Source of the DNA: Bacteroidota bacterium
Lineage (GTDB): Bacteria; Bacteroidota; Bacteroidia; 2-12-FULL-35-15
DNA: 64,000 bases
NCBI GenBank assembly: GCA_005772895.1
Contig: SXIH01000037.1
Span: 55,721-119,720 of the forward strand
Direction of reading: 5' to 3'
The position numbers were made by a program, and so were the translations under genes. The notes beneath the pieces are model-generated. The model was not told the origin of the DNA. It searched no databases and saw nothing but the letters and a program-made list of their open reading frames with translations. Below are positions 17,593 through 26,664 of the stretch, one piece after another. How positions within the stretch are numbered: the stretch's first letter is position 1; each line of letters begins with the position of its first letter.

Positions 17593-19617
17593 TTACTTGT
17601 TAGAAAATAATTTTTCAAGAGCAAACATTTCATCTCTTAAGCGTGCAGCTTCTGCAAAATCAAACTCTTTAGCTGCAGCATCCATGGCTTTACGAGTGCG
17701 ATTAATGGCTTTTTGTAGTTCTTCTTTGCTCATATATTGAACAACCGGATCGGCAGCATAATTGATTTGTTCACTTTCTACATATGGCCTCGCTAAATTT
17801 CCTTTTGAATCTACAATTACAGTAGTTTGTCCGTATATCGATTCTTTTGATTTATTTAAAGAAGTTGGAACAAGATTGTTTGCAAGGTTATAGGCAATTT
17901 GTTTTTGTCTTCTTCTTTCGGTTTCATCAATGGTGCGTTTCATTGAATCAGTAATTTTGTCGGCATACATAATTACTTTTCCGTTTATATTTCTTGCAGC
18001 ACGTCCCGCAGTTTGTGTCAAAGCTCTATCTGAACGTAAAAAGCCTTCTTTATCAGCATCTAAAATTGCAACCAAGGAAACTTCAGGCAAATCCAAACCT
18101 TCCCGTAATAAATTTATTCCAATCAAAACATCAAATTTACCTAAACGTAAATCACGTAATATTTCAACTCGCTCTAATGTATCAACTTCTGAATGAATAT
18201 ACCTACAACGGATTCCAATGTTTAACATGTATTTATGAAGTTCTTCAGCCATTCGTTTCGTAAGTGTTGTTACTAAAACGCGTTCATCACGTTTTGCAAC
18301 TTTATCAATCTCTTCCAATAGATCATCAATTTGATTGATGCTCGGACGAACTTCAATGATCGGGTCGAGTAGGCCGGTTGGACGAATTACTTGTTCAGCA
18401 ACAATTCCTTCCGACTTTGTTAATTCATATTCAGCGGGTGTAGCACTTACGTATATAAGTTGATGAATCAATGATTCGAACTCTTCAAATTTCAAAGGGC
18501 GATTGTCCATCGCGGCAGGTAAACGAAATCCATAATCAACCAGATTTACTTTTCTGGAACGATCGCCACCATACATTGCTCTTATTTGTGGTAGGGTAAC
18601 GTGACTTTCATCAATTACCATTAAAAAATCATCCGGAAAATAATCTAACAAACAAAAAGGACGGGAACCCGGTGAACGATTATCAAAATAACGGGAATAA
18701 TTTTCTATTCCGGAGCAATAACCTAATTCACGCATCATTTCTAAATCATACGTTACTCTGTCTTCAAGTCTTTTTGCTTCCAGATGTTTTCCTGTTTCTT
18801 TGAAGTAATCCACTTGCTTCACCATGTCATCTTGAATTTGATGAATAGCGCTGTTCATGGTTTCCGGACTCGTTACAAAAATGTTTGCCGGGTAAATAGT
18901 AACAGCATCTAACTTTTCTGTGCTTTTTCCAGTACTTGTTTCAAAGTATTCTATTTCTTCAATTTCATCATCCCAAAAAGAAACACGAAGAGAAACATCA
19001 GCATAAGCTAAATTGATATCAACTGTATCTCCTTTTACACGAAAGTTTCCTCTCAGAAAATCTTCTGTTGTTCTGGAATATAAACTTTCGACTAACCGGT
19101 GAAGAAACTTATTCCTGGAAATAATTTCGCCTTTTTTTATATTGATGACATTGCTTCTGAACTCAATAGGATTACCAATACCATAGATACATGAAACAGA
19201 TGAAACAACAATTACATCTCGTCTTCCCGAAAGGAGAGAAGAAGTTGTGCTCAAGCGTAATTTTTCTATTTCATCGTTGATGGCTAAATCTTTTTCGATA
19301 TAAGTATTACTGCTTGGAAGAAATGCTTCCGGCTGATAATAATCGTAATAGCTTACAAAATATTCAACTGCATTGTTTGGAAAAAACTGTTTGAATTCAC
19401 CATACAATTGAGCAGCTAGGGTTTTGTTATGACTTAAAATTAAAGTGGGTTTTCCTGTTTGTTGAATTACATTGGCAATCGTAAATGTTTTTCCGGAGCC
19501 TGTCACACCTAATAATGTTTGAGCAGGCAAATCACTTTTTATTCCATCAACCAATTGTTTGATAGCAGTAGGTTGGTCACCTGTTGGCTGAAAATCGGAA
19601 ATAATTTTAAATTCCAT
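17593..19617 (-). CDS. uvrB: Excinuclease ABC subunit B
   Basis: UvrB is the damage-verifying helicase of nucleotide excision repair and loads UvrC. At 674 residues it has normal length. The Walker A motif LLGVTGSGKT (about 36-45), the damage-binding beta-hairpin region VSYYDYYQPEAFLP, motif II (VIDESHVTLPQ) and motif VI (QTAGRAARN) are all seen. The C-terminal UVR motif (about 630-668) is present and binds UvrA and UvrC. It lies alone here, with no uvrA or uvrC partner in the window. Confidence 0.98.
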   Translation of the reverse strand: MEFKIISDFQPTGDQPTAIKQLVDGIKSDLPAQTLLGVTGSGKTFTIANVIQQTGKPTLILSHNKTLAAQLYGEFKQFFPNNAVEYFVSYYDYYQPEAFLPSSNTYIEKDLAINDEIEKLRLSTTSSLLSGRRDVIVVSSVSCIYGIGNPIEFRSNVINIKKGEIISRNKFLHRLVESLYSRTTEDFLRGNFRVKGDTVDINLAYADVSLRVSFWDDEIEEIEYFETSTGKSTEKLDAVTIYPANIFVTSPETMNSAIHQIQDDMVKQVDYFKETGKHLEAKRLEDRVTYDLEMMRELGYCSGIENYSRYFDNRSPGSRPFCLLDYFPDDFLMVIDESHVTLPQIRAMYGGDRSRKVNLVDYGFRLPAAMDNRPLKFEEFESLIHQLIYVSATPAEYELTKSEGIVAEQVIRPTGLLDPIIEVRPSINQIDDLLEEIDKVAKRDERVLVTTLTKRMAEELHKYMLNIGIRCRYIHSEVDTLERVEILRDLRLGKFDVLIGINLLREGLDLPEVSLVAILDADKEGFLRSDRALTQTAGRAARNINGKVIMYADKITDSMKRTIDETERRRQKQIAYNLANNLVPTSLNKSKESIYGQTTVIVDSKGNLARPYVESEQINYAADPVVQYMSKEELQKAINRTRKAMDAAAKEFDFAEAARLRDEMFALEKLFSNK

Positions 19618-19742
19618 AGAGGTGTAAAATTACGGAATAATCCTTTCACATTAGGCAATTGGAACGCAGATCATTATGATTTTTATGATAAAAAATGATT
19701 TTTTATTTGTGTTGCTTGGGATTTGTTTATGATTTTATATTG

Positions 19743-19759
19743 ACATGCCTTTGGCATGT
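19743..19759 (-). terminator. Short hairpin downstream of aroE
   Basis: ACATGCC/GGCATGT forms a 7-bp stem with a 3-nt loop 8 bp after the aroE stop. The following minus-strand sequence is AT-rich but lacks a continuous U-run, so termination is likely but imperfect. Confidence 0.4.
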
Positions 19760-19767
19760 TTAAAAAA

Positions 19768-20532
19768 TTATTGATTCCAGATTCTCCATGCTTCTTCGGC
19801 TTGATGCTGCAACATGGAAAATCCATTTACAATAGCTGCACCTTTTGCTTTTCCTTTTTTCAGGAATTCAGTTTCTGCAGGATTGTATACTAAATCGTAT
19901 AAAAGATGTGATGAAGAAATGTGTTGATATGGAATTGGTGGAAAATCATCAATATTAGGAAACATTCCCAAGGGAGTTGCATTTACAATAAGTTTAAAAG
20001 CATTCAACATGTTTTCATTTACTTCGTCATAGTTGAATTGATTTTCTGCCGTTTTATTTCTAGTAACAAAGTAACAATCAATTCCAATTTCTTTTAAGAC
20101 ATGGTAAACAGCCTTTGAAGCTCCACCAGTGCCAAGAATTAAGGCTCTTTCATGATGCGACTCTAAAAAAGGTTTAATTGATTGGCGAAAACCAAAAGCA
20201 TCAGTGTTGTACCCTTTTAAGAACGGAGTCGGGAGTTGGGAGTTGGGAGATTTGTTTGTGATTTTTATGCAGTTTACAGCTCCGATTTTTTTTGCAGTTT
20301 CATCCAGTTCATTTAAAAATGGAATTACGCTTTCTTTGTATGGTATAGTAACGCTTAATCCTTTCAGCGATGGATTGTCTTTTATTAATTGTGGTAATAA
20401 TTGAATGTTCTCAATTGGAAATGCATGAAACTCTGAATCAAGAATGTTTTCTTTTGCAAATTTCTCGGTAAAATATTTTTTAGAAAAAGAGTGGGAGAGT
20501 GGGTAGCCAATCAATCCGTACGATTTAGTCAT
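19768..20532 (-). CDS. aroE: Shikimate dehydrogenase
   Basis: Reduces 3-dehydroshikimate with NADPH in aromatic amino acid synthesis. At 254 residues it shows GYPLSHSFS for shikimate binding, the catalytic lysine in TIPYKESV, the Asp-containing NTDAFGF, the nucleotide-binding GTGGASKAV and the C-terminal NGFSMLQHQA. A 30-bp in-frame insertion (20221-20250) adds the ten residues SPNSQLPTPF between the GAVNCIKI and LKGYNTDA strands, where AroE proteins normally have a short turn. The insertion is made of three 7-bp tandem units. The protein is probably still active because it lies in a surface loop. Confidence 0.93.
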   Translation of the reverse strand: MTKSYGLIGYPLSHSFSKKYFTEKFAKENILDSEFHAFPIENIQLLPQLIKDNPSLKGLSVTIPYKESVIPFLNELDETAKKIGAVNCIKITNKSPNSQLPTPFLKGYNTDAFGFRQSIKPFLESHHERALILGTGGASKAVYHVLKEIGIDCYFVTRNKTAENQFNYDEVNENMLNAFKLIVNATPLGMFPNIDDFPPIPYQHISSSHLLYDLVYNPAETEFLKKGKAKGAAIVNGFSMLQHQAEEAWRIWNQ

Positions 20533-20533
20533 T

Positions 20534-21679
20534 TTATTTTATGTATGGTTGATTGAAATATTGTTTTTTAAACCACAATTCAAAAGCAGGATCCAGAAAT
20601 TCATAAGCACCGTTTTGCTCATGGATCAAATCGTAGTTTATGAGTATATCTTTATTTTTGCTTACGTTTCGCGGTGTTCCTAAATTGTAGTTTTGCATAA
20701 CTGCTGTACTTGTAAACTTAGTTTCTTCTTTAGCAACAGCTTTTAAAAGATTCAATTGTGTTCCGCTTATACTTTCAACTTCTTTTTGGTAAAGTGGACT
20801 GTTTGCTTGAATCAATTCTTTTAATGCGGCATTCACTTCAACTTCAGAAGCTTTTTTCGTAGTCATATTCCAAGTGTAGTGAGCCAATTGCTGAACATAC
20901 CAAGAATGATTTTTCATCAACTCTGGAATTTTTGCTGCAATTGCTTCAGGGATTTGTTTCCCAGATGTTTCAAAGCTTTTGCAAATAAATTTTATCCATT
21001 TTGCAGTTTCTATTTTTGGTAGCAACATAATGTCGCCAAAACGATAAAAAGGTTTTGATGGACTATTGAAAATATGGCTCATCATGTGACGTTTGCTTCC
21101 ATACAAACAATATGTCACATTTCTTTGTCTCTGCCACGATGCGCGCATTTTCTTTTCAAATTCTGCATATCCTTCAAAATTGGAAAGATTTTGGAATTCG
21201 TCCAGACAAATAATAAACTTGATACCTTTCTTTTTTGCAATAACTTCTGGCAAGTCTAATACTTCGTGGCTATGCTTTTTTAATTCTTTTACGTCAAAGC
21301 TTAAACTAAAATCAGCTTCATCAAAGCCCATACTAAACTTTGGAATGAGTTTTTTGAAAAATTCTTTTCCTGTTCCCATCCATTCCTGCCATTTTGTGGA
21401 CGAAGCTTTAATGACTTCCCGGGCATATAATTCTAAAAACTCTTCTTCTGAGCTAACAGAAAATAAATCAATAATAATTGTTTTGACATTTTTCTCTTTC
21501 TTTTTAATGTCAAAAACAACTTTTTCTACTAAGGAGGATTTTCCCCATCTTCTGGGCGAAATGATGGTAGTGTTTATTCCGTAGAGTAAATTACTGCGTA
21601 GTTTTTCCGCTTCCTTCTCTCTGTTTGTAAAGGAATTGATACTGACTGTGGTTCCGTAAGTGAATGGTGAGTCTTTCAT
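20534..21679 (-). CDS. AAA+ (archaeal-type) ATPase with C-terminal winged helix
   Basis: This STAND-like/archaeal ATPase-family protein has about 381 residues from the ATG at 21679. The open frame continues to 21724, but its first 15 codons are the translated 15-bp repeats, so the ATG is preferred. Early motifs are FTNREKEAEKLRS, the Walker A-like PRRWGKSSLV and the Walker B IICLDEFQNL. A sensor-like LYGSKRHMM follows. A winged-helix module (about 320-375) includes LNLLKAVAKEETKFTSTAVM and a final FLDPAFELWFKKQYF box, typical of the family. The function of these solitary ATPases is unproven. Walker A departs from GxxGxGKS (RRWGKSS), as is usual here. Confidence 0.85.
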   Translation of the reverse strand: MKDSPFTYGTTVSINSFTNREKEAEKLRSNLLYGINTTIISPRRWGKSSLVEKVVFDIKKKEKNVKTIIIDLFSVSSEEEFLELYAREVIKASSTKWQEWMGTGKEFFKKLIPKFSMGFDEADFSLSFDVKELKKHSHEVLDLPEVIAKKKGIKFIICLDEFQNLSNFEGYAEFEKKMRASWQRQRNVTYCLYGSKRHMMSHIFNSPSKPFYRFGDIMLLPKIETAKWIKFICKSFETSGKQIPEAIAAKIPELMKNHSWYVQQLAHYTWNMTTKKASEVEVNAALKELIQANSPLYQKEVESISGTQLNLLKAVAKEETKFTSTAVMQNYNLGTPRNVSKNKDILINYDLIHEQNGAYEFLDPAFELWFKKQYFNQPYIK

Positions 21680-21680
21680 T

Positions 21681-21733
21681 ATTTTTATACTAAATGGTAT
21701 TATACTTTTTGGTATTATACTCAAAGGTATAAA
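21681..21733 (-). repeat. 15-bp direct repeats upstream of the AAA ATPase gene
   Basis: On the minus strand AGTATAATACC recurs with exact 15-bp spacing (starts of GGTAT on the plus strand at 21696, 21711 and 21726). A further half-copy (AGTATAAA) directly precedes the ATG. The period is five codons, so they read through as SIIPK/SIIPF in the longer frame. They may be protein-binding iterons or promoter-overlapping operators. Confidence 0.75.
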
Positions 21734-21757
21734 ATATTTTGATTTAACAAAATTATT

Positions 21758-22396
21758 TTATGATTTTGTTTTGCTGAACTTAGCTTTTAATATTTCAATG
21801 ATTACAGGAAGTACAGATATGAAAATAATACCAAGCGCAACCTTTTCAATGTTCTCTCTGATCCAAGGTATTTCACCTAAAAAATATCCTGCTAAGGTTA
21901 ATGAGCCAATCCATATGATACCGCCAAGCACATCAAATGAAAGAAACTTTTTATAATTCATTTCAGCAATACCAGCTACAAAAGGAGTAAATGTTCTAAC
22001 AATAGGAACAAAGCGAGCCAAGATAATAGTTTTAGGCCCATATTTATCGAAAAAAGTATGCGTTTTAGTCAAGTATTCTTCTTTCACTATTTTTTTACCG
22101 CGAAACTTCATTTGTAATACCCGTAGACCAACTTTTCGTCCTAACCAATAATTTGTATTATCTCCTAGCACTGCTGCTGCAAATAGAAGTAATAGTAAAT
22201 AAGATAAGTTTAAATAGCCCAATCTTGCAAACAGTCCTGCAGTGAACAAAAGTGAATCGCCTGGAAGAAAAGGCATAATTACTAATCCTGTTTCAATAAA
22301 AATGACAAGAAATAAAATGATATAAACTACATCACTGTAATTTTGAAATAACCATTCGAAATCAAGATGCAGGATGTGTTTAAATAATTCAACCAT
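21758..22396 (-). CDS. DedA-family inner-membrane protein
   Basis: This 212-residue polytopic protein of the DedA/VTT (SNARE-associated) family, like YqjA or YohD, may flip phospholipids or support proton-driven homeostasis. The re-entrant signature is visible as FLPGDSLLFTAGLFARLG (about 43-60) and the second as ILARFVPIVRTFTPFVAG (about 122-139). Conserved arginines and the basic GRKVGLRVL loop are also present. Five or six hydrophobic segments are predicted. It is directly downstream of the rhodanese-like gene with a 2-bp gap. Confidence 0.9.
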   Translation of the reverse strand: MVELFKHILHLDFEWLFQNYSDVVYIILFLVIFIETGLVIMPFLPGDSLLFTAGLFARLGYLNLSYLLLLLFAAAVLGDNTNYWLGRKVGLRVLQMKFRGKKIVKEEYLTKTHTFFDKYGPKTIILARFVPIVRTFTPFVAGIAEMNYKKFLSFDVLGGIIWIGSLTLAGYFLGEIPWIRENIEKVALGIIFISVLPVIIEILKAKFSKTKS

Positions 22397-22398
22397 AA

Positions 22399-22713
22399 TT
22401 AATATTTTGTAATAGAAGGGTCAATTTCAGTTGACCAGGCAATGATACCACCTTTCAGGTTGTATACATTATTAAATCCGCTGGACTCCAATGCCTGACA
22501 TATCGCTCCGGAACGAGCGCCACTTCTGCAATGAATAATGACTTGTTTATCTTTAGAAATTTTATCCAAATTTTCCATTACTTCACCCATTGCAATATGA
22601 GTTCCGCCAATTTCACAAATTTCTAATTCATGCTCTTCACGAACATCGATTAATTGAAAATCAGCTTGACTATCTTTCAGCTTTTTTAATTCGGATACTG
22701 TTATCTCTTTCAT
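22399..22713 (-). CDS. Small rhodanese-like sulfurtransferase
   Basis: This single-domain 104-residue cytoplasmic rhodanese transfers sulfane sulfur through a persulfide on Cys62, in the active-site loop IIHCRSGARSG. The opening LIDVREEHELEICEIGG and the closing NVYNLKGGIIAWS are the two other conserved blocks. It is preceded by comA with a 16-bp gap and is followed closely by the DedA gene, so the three probably share an operon. The physiological acceptor is unknown. Confidence 0.9.
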   Translation of the reverse strand: MKEITVSELKKLKDSQADFQLIDVREEHELEICEIGGTHIAMGEVMENLDKISKDKQVIIHCRSGARSGAICQALESSGFNNVYNLKGGIIAWSTEIDPSITKY

Positions 22714-22729
22714 TTTGCTAAATTATTAA

Positions 22730-23512
22730 TTATTCGTTTGCAGTTTTTAATTCTGTTGGCAAGTGGCTGAAAAAAGTATCGCCACGCAAACCTAAACGCA
22801 AAGTTTCTAATGGAATTACATCATCGTAAGAAATATTTCCAAGGTTCACATCAGATCCCAACAATTTTAAAAACCATACTTGCTGAGCCTTTATTGGTGA
22901 TTCCCACAAAATGCTATCCTTATCAACTTTAGCTAATATTTTATTGATTAACAGGGTGTGAGCACTTCCGTTTGCACGATAAATACCAACGTTCCCGCTT
23001 TCACGAGCTTCTGCAATTACTTTCCAAGAACCAGCCTGCAATTCTTTATTCATCATGGATGTCCACATAGCCGGATGAATAATTATTCCTGCCTCCTTAG
23101 AACCAACCTCTGAAAAAACTGTAAAGTTTTTAGATAACCTATTGATATACTCACATTTTTTATCATGAGGCATAACAATTGAACCATCGGATACTTCAGC
23201 ACAATTCAACTTAAGTTTATCTAACAGCTTCATGTAATCATCAAACATATTTCGCACAATAAACGCTTCAAACAAAGTTCCTCCAACGTAAACTTTCATC
23301 CCAGCTTCAAGATATAATTTTATTTTTTGTTCTAAATTGGGAGTAACGAAAGAGGTTCCAAATCCAAGTTTGATGATATCCGTTAAATTTTCGCTGACAG
23401 ATAAAAAATCTTCTGCCTGACGAACGCTCAAGCCTTTATCCATCATCATTGTTAAGCCTTTATTTCGAGGTTTTGCTTGACGTTCAGGTATATGTGGTAA
23501 ATGAAAATTCAT
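22730..23512 (-). CDS. comA: Phosphosulfolactate synthase-like protein (ComA family)
   Basis: ComA adds sulfite to phosphoenolpyruvate to give phosphosulfolactate, the first step of archaeal coenzyme M synthesis. The 260 residues show a TIM-barrel layout with GLTMMMDKGLSVRQAEDFL near the N-terminus, KLGFGTSFV, YVGGTLFEAF, VSDGSIVMP and a VGSKEAG segment for PEP binding. Homologues are widespread in Bacteroidota, where coenzyme M is not made. The product may feed sulfolactate or sulfonolipid metabolism, but this is inference. The gene lies in an operon with a rhodanese and a DedA protein. Confidence 0.85.
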   Translation of the reverse strand: MNFHLPHIPERQAKPRNKGLTMMMDKGLSVRQAEDFLSVSENLTDIIKLGFGTSFVTPNLEQKIKLYLEAGMKVYVGGTLFEAFIVRNMFDDYMKLLDKLKLNCAEVSDGSIVMPHDKKCEYINRLSKNFTVFSEVGSKEAGIIIHPAMWTSMMNKELQAGSWKVIAEARESGNVGIYRANGSAHTLLINKILAKVDKDSILWESPIKAQQVWFLKLLGSDVNLGNISYDDVIPLETLRLGLRGDTFFSHLPTELKTANE

Positions 23513-23556
23513 ATTAACTTTTTTATAAATTTATTCTTGCTGTTCATATATTATCG

Positions 23557-23580
23557 CTTCTCGACTCCGCTCGAAGTGAC
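23557..23580. repeat. Dispersed 24-bp repeat, single arm
   Basis: The sequence with the core GACTCCGCTCGAAGTGAC is identical to the left arm at 46921-46944, but here it stands alone. It lies between the TPR gene and comA. Confidence 0.75.
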
Positions 23581-23621
23581 TCCTCTTTTTTTTAATTGCC
23601 AACTGCCTACTGATTAATTGT

Positions 23622-25037
23622 CTACTTCTTATACGATTCAATCAAATCAGTAATACTTGTATTCTCTTTCAATTGAGGAATATACTCAAACAGTTCGTTA
23701 TGCTTTTCGTAATTTAATTTTAATGCACTTTGCAAAAAACTCAATGCTTCTTGTTTTTGTCCAATGCTCATTAAACACGCAGAAATACGGTAATGCAATT
23801 CTGCATTTTGTGGATGATGTTTTATTCCTTCTGCTAATACTTCCAATGAGCCATTCTTGTTTTCTTGTTCAAATAACAAGTTAGCATAATCTAACCAAAT
23901 TTCAGCGTTGTCAGGATCTAATTCAATTACTTTTTTGAAAGACAATTCAGCATCTTCATAAAATTGCATCTTTTGTTGAAGTTCGCCATAGATATACCAG
24001 AATTCAGAATTTGTTTTGTCAATTTCAACCGCTTTTTTAGCATAATGCAAACCTTCACTAGTTTTGTCTTGTGCATCCAAAACAATTGCAATTCCTAACC
24101 AGGCATCAGCTAACTGAGGATTTAACTTAATAGCTTTGTTGTAATAAACCAATGCATGGTCAAAATCCTCTTTCTTTTCATAACATTCGCCTATGTAGTA
24201 AAAAGTAATTGCATCAGGATCTTCTACCTTTAACGTGTCTTTATAAACAGCAATTGCTTCATCCAAACGATTTAAGTTTGCTAATGAATTTGCTTTATTA
24301 AAGTATGCAGAAGCAAAATCATCTTGAATAGCAATGGAGTAATCGTAAGCATCAATCGCTTTTTCATACATTCCCATGCGATTGTAAGAAACGCCTAGAT
24401 TGAACCAAGCTGTTGAAGTATATGGGTGCTTATCTACAAAATCAGAATAGTATTTTACGCTTTCTTCTGATTGTCCGTTTAACTCATAACAAAAGGCTAA
24501 TTCATAAAGTGCCACTTCATTCTCCGGATTAGCAGCAATCGCCTTTTTTAAATAGAAAATGGCATCATCAAATTTGGCTGTATTCTCAAATTCAAAAGCC
24601 ATTGCCAAATAAATTTCATCAATATCTTCAGCATTTTCTGCTGCTTTTTTGAAATTCTCAATTGCTTGATCGGTTAAGCCCATTTGGCTATAAATAGAAC
24701 CTTTAGTCATATACAATTCCGTATTTGAAGGCTCCATGCTTTCTACATAAGAAAGTATTTCTAAGGCTTTTTGGCTTTGATTTGTAGCAGCGTAAATTTG
24801 TGCTTTTCTCAACAAAAATACAGTTGAAAAGGGATATTGACCTATTGCAAAGTCGATGGCCGACAATGCTCTTTTAGAATTGTTTTTTTCAAAATAATAA
24901 TCAATAATTTCCTCTAACTCCTCGGCATCAAAAAAGTATTGCTTGTTATTATTAATCATTTCCTCAAAGCGGTCAACCAATATTAAAAGATATTGAGCCC
25001 CTTTGTTTTCGTTTTCTCCAAAATCTTCACTCATCAA
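23622..25037 (-). CDS. TPR-repeat cytoplasmic protein
   Basis: The 471 residues are almost entirely tetratricopeptide repeats (about 12 units of roughly 34 residues), with typical Ala/Gly and Pro positions (for example ELYMTKGSIYSQMGLTDQAI and AWFNLGVSYNRMGMYEKAID). There is no signal peptide or membrane segment, and a Glu/Asp-rich N-terminus precedes the repeats. TPR proteins act as assembly scaffolds. In Bacteroidota this gene tends to sit beside comA, as here. No partner is identified. Confidence 0.85.
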   Translation of the reverse strand: MMSEDFGENENKGAQYLLILVDRFEEMINNNKQYFFDAEELEEIIDYYFEKNNSKRALSAIDFAIGQYPFSTVFLLRKAQIYAATNQSQKALEILSYVESMEPSNTELYMTKGSIYSQMGLTDQAIENFKKAAENAEDIDEIYLAMAFEFENTAKFDDAIFYLKKAIAANPENEVALYELAFCYELNGQSEESVKYYSDFVDKHPYTSTAWFNLGVSYNRMGMYEKAIDAYDYSIAIQDDFASAYFNKANSLANLNRLDEAIAVYKDTLKVEDPDAITFYYIGECYEKKEDFDHALVYYNKAIKLNPQLADAWLGIAIVLDAQDKTSEGLHYAKKAVEIDKTNSEFWYIYGELQQKMQFYEDAELSFKKVIELDPDNAEIWLDYANLLFEQENKNGSLEVLAEGIKHHPQNAELHYRISACLMSIGQKQEALSFLQSALKLNYEKHNELFEYIPQLKENTSITDLIESYKK

Positions 25038-25194
25038 TCAGAAATTTAAATATTTGCACTAAATAGTCTGAAATTCCGACTATTTTTAAAATTAAAGCGA
25101 AAGTACTAAAAAATGCTCAAAAATGAACTATAGTTTTCAACCATAATCGGTTGATTGTTTAGAATTAATTCTTTAAAATCAATACGTAAACCCG

Positions 25195-25202
25195 TATCTT
25201 TG
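25195..25202 (+). promoter_or_regulatory. Promoter -7 element of the glmM-like gene
   Basis: TATCTTTG matches TAnnTTTG, 28 bp before the ATG at 25231. No clear -33 TTG at the usual distance. Confidence 0.45.
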
Positions 25203-25230
25203 TGCCCTTAAAAATTAGATAATCAATAGT

Positions 25231-26664
25231 ATGACATTAATTAAATCGATTTCAGGAATAAGGGGGACAATTGGGGGGAAACCAGGCGAAGGGCTGAGTC
25301 CGATTGATGTTGTGAAATTCACAGCTGCATTTGCGACTTTCATTGCCAAAAGTGCAAAAAAGAAAAAAATTAAGATTGTAGTTGGCCGTGATGCCCGTAT
25401 TTCGGGTGAAATGGTAAACAACTTGGTTTTGGGAACTTTGCAAGGAATGGGTGTGGATGTGGTGGATGTGGGATTATCAACCACTCCAACTGTTGAAATT
25501 GCTGTTCCGGAAGAAAATGCAGATGGTGGAATTATTTTAACTGCTAGTCATAATCCAAAACAATGGAATGCTCTTAAATTATTGAATTCAAAAGGTGAAT
25601 TTATTAATGAGCAGGATGGCGCAGAAGTATTGGAAATTGCAGATAAAGAGAAATATACTTTTGTTGAAGTAAATGCCTTAGGAAAAGTAACTAAAAACGA
25701 TACTTATTTTAAAAAGCATATTGATAAAATTCTTGCGCTTTCTTTGGTTGATCTAGAAGCAATTAAAAAAGCAGATTTTAAAGTGGTAATTGATTGTGTG
25801 AATTCAACTGGCGGAATTGTATTGCCACAACTGTTAAGTGCATTAGGAGTTAAAGAAGTAATTGAATTGTATTGCGACCCAACAGGTGAATTTCCTCACA
25901 ACCCGGAACCACTACCTGAAAATTTAAGAGACATTGCAAAAGCTGTTAAAAAAGAAGGAGCAGATTTAGGAATTGTGGTTGATCCGGATGTTGATCGTTT
26001 GGCTTTGGTTTGTGAAGATGGTGAAATGTTTGGTGAAGAATATACTTTGGTTGCCTGTGCAGAATATGTTTTGAATAAACGTAGTCCCTCTGAAAAAGCA
26101 TCCAGCAAAAAAGGAAATACAGTTTCCAATCTTTCATCTACACGTGCTTTGCGCGATGTTACAGAAAAACACAATGGGAAATACAGCGCATCAGCAGTTG
26201 GAGAAGTGAATGTGGTAAAAATGATGAAAGAAACAAATGCAATAATAGGAGGAGAAGGAAATGGTGGAATTATTTTACCTGAGTTACATTACGGAAGAGA
26301 TGCATTGGTTGGAATTGCTTTGTTTTTATCGCATTTAGCGAAATATGGAAAGAGTTGTTCGATGTTACGTTCTACTTATCCTAATTATCATATTTCTAAA
26401 AATAAAATTGAATTGACTCCTGAAATTAATGTCGATGCTATTTTAGAAAGCATTCAGGAAAAATATAAAAAGCAGCCTATCAATACAATTGATGGTGTGA
26501 AAATAGAATTTGATAAAGAGTGGGTACATTTGAGAAGATCAAATACTGAAGCAATTATCAGAATATATTCGGAAAGTGAAAGTGAAACAACTGCGGATAA
26601 TTTGGCTAAAAAAATAATGGCAGATATCCGTGAATTCATAAAAATGCAGCAAATTACTGCTTGA
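25231..26664 (+). CDS. glmM: Phosphoglucosamine mutase-like phosphohexomutase
   Basis: Converts glucosamine 6-phosphate to glucosamine 1-phosphate for UDP-GlcNAc, peptidoglycan and LPS synthesis. The 477 residues have the four phosphohexomutase loops: the phosphoserine loop ILTASHNPKQWN, the metal loop VDPDVDRLAL, the sugar-binding GGEGNGG and the phosphate-binding RRSNTEAIIRI. The start SISGIRGTIGG is the standard first strand. The form DPDVDR and EGNGG is typical of the Bacteroidota GlmM group and differs from the mutase at 12073. It has its own -7 promoter element. Confidence 0.88.
   Translation: MTLIKSISGIRGTIGGKPGEGLSPIDVVKFTAAFATFIAKSAKKKKIKIVVGRDARISGEMVNNLVLGTLQGMGVDVVDVGLSTTPTVEIAVPEENADGGIILTASHNPKQWNALKLLNSKGEFINEQDGAEVLEIADKEKYTFVEVNALGKVTKNDTYFKKHIDKILALSLVDLEAIKKADFKVVIDCVNSTGGIVLPQLLSALGVKEVIELYCDPTGEFPHNPEPLPENLRDIAKAVKKEGADLGIVVDPDVDRLALVCEDGEMFGEEYTLVACAEYVLNKRSPSEKASSKKGNTVSNLSSTRALRDVTEKHNGKYSASAVGEVNVVKMMKETNAIIGGEGNGGIILPELHYGRDALVGIALFLSHLAKYGKSCSMLRSTYPNYHISKNKIELTPEINVDAILESIQEKYKKQPINTIDGVKIEFDKEWVHLRRSNTEAIIRIYSESESETTADNLAKKIMADIREFIKMQQITA

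Noticed and set aside
21093..21584. 163-codon open frame on the plus strand within the AAA ATPase gene.
   Set aside because: It is antisense to a well-supported coding sequence, with low-complexity Ser/Phe-rich translation typical of shadows.
21681..21733. Short CRISPR-like array upstream of the AAA ATPase.
   Set aside because: The units are 15 bp with no unique spacers of CRISPR length, and there are no cas genes.
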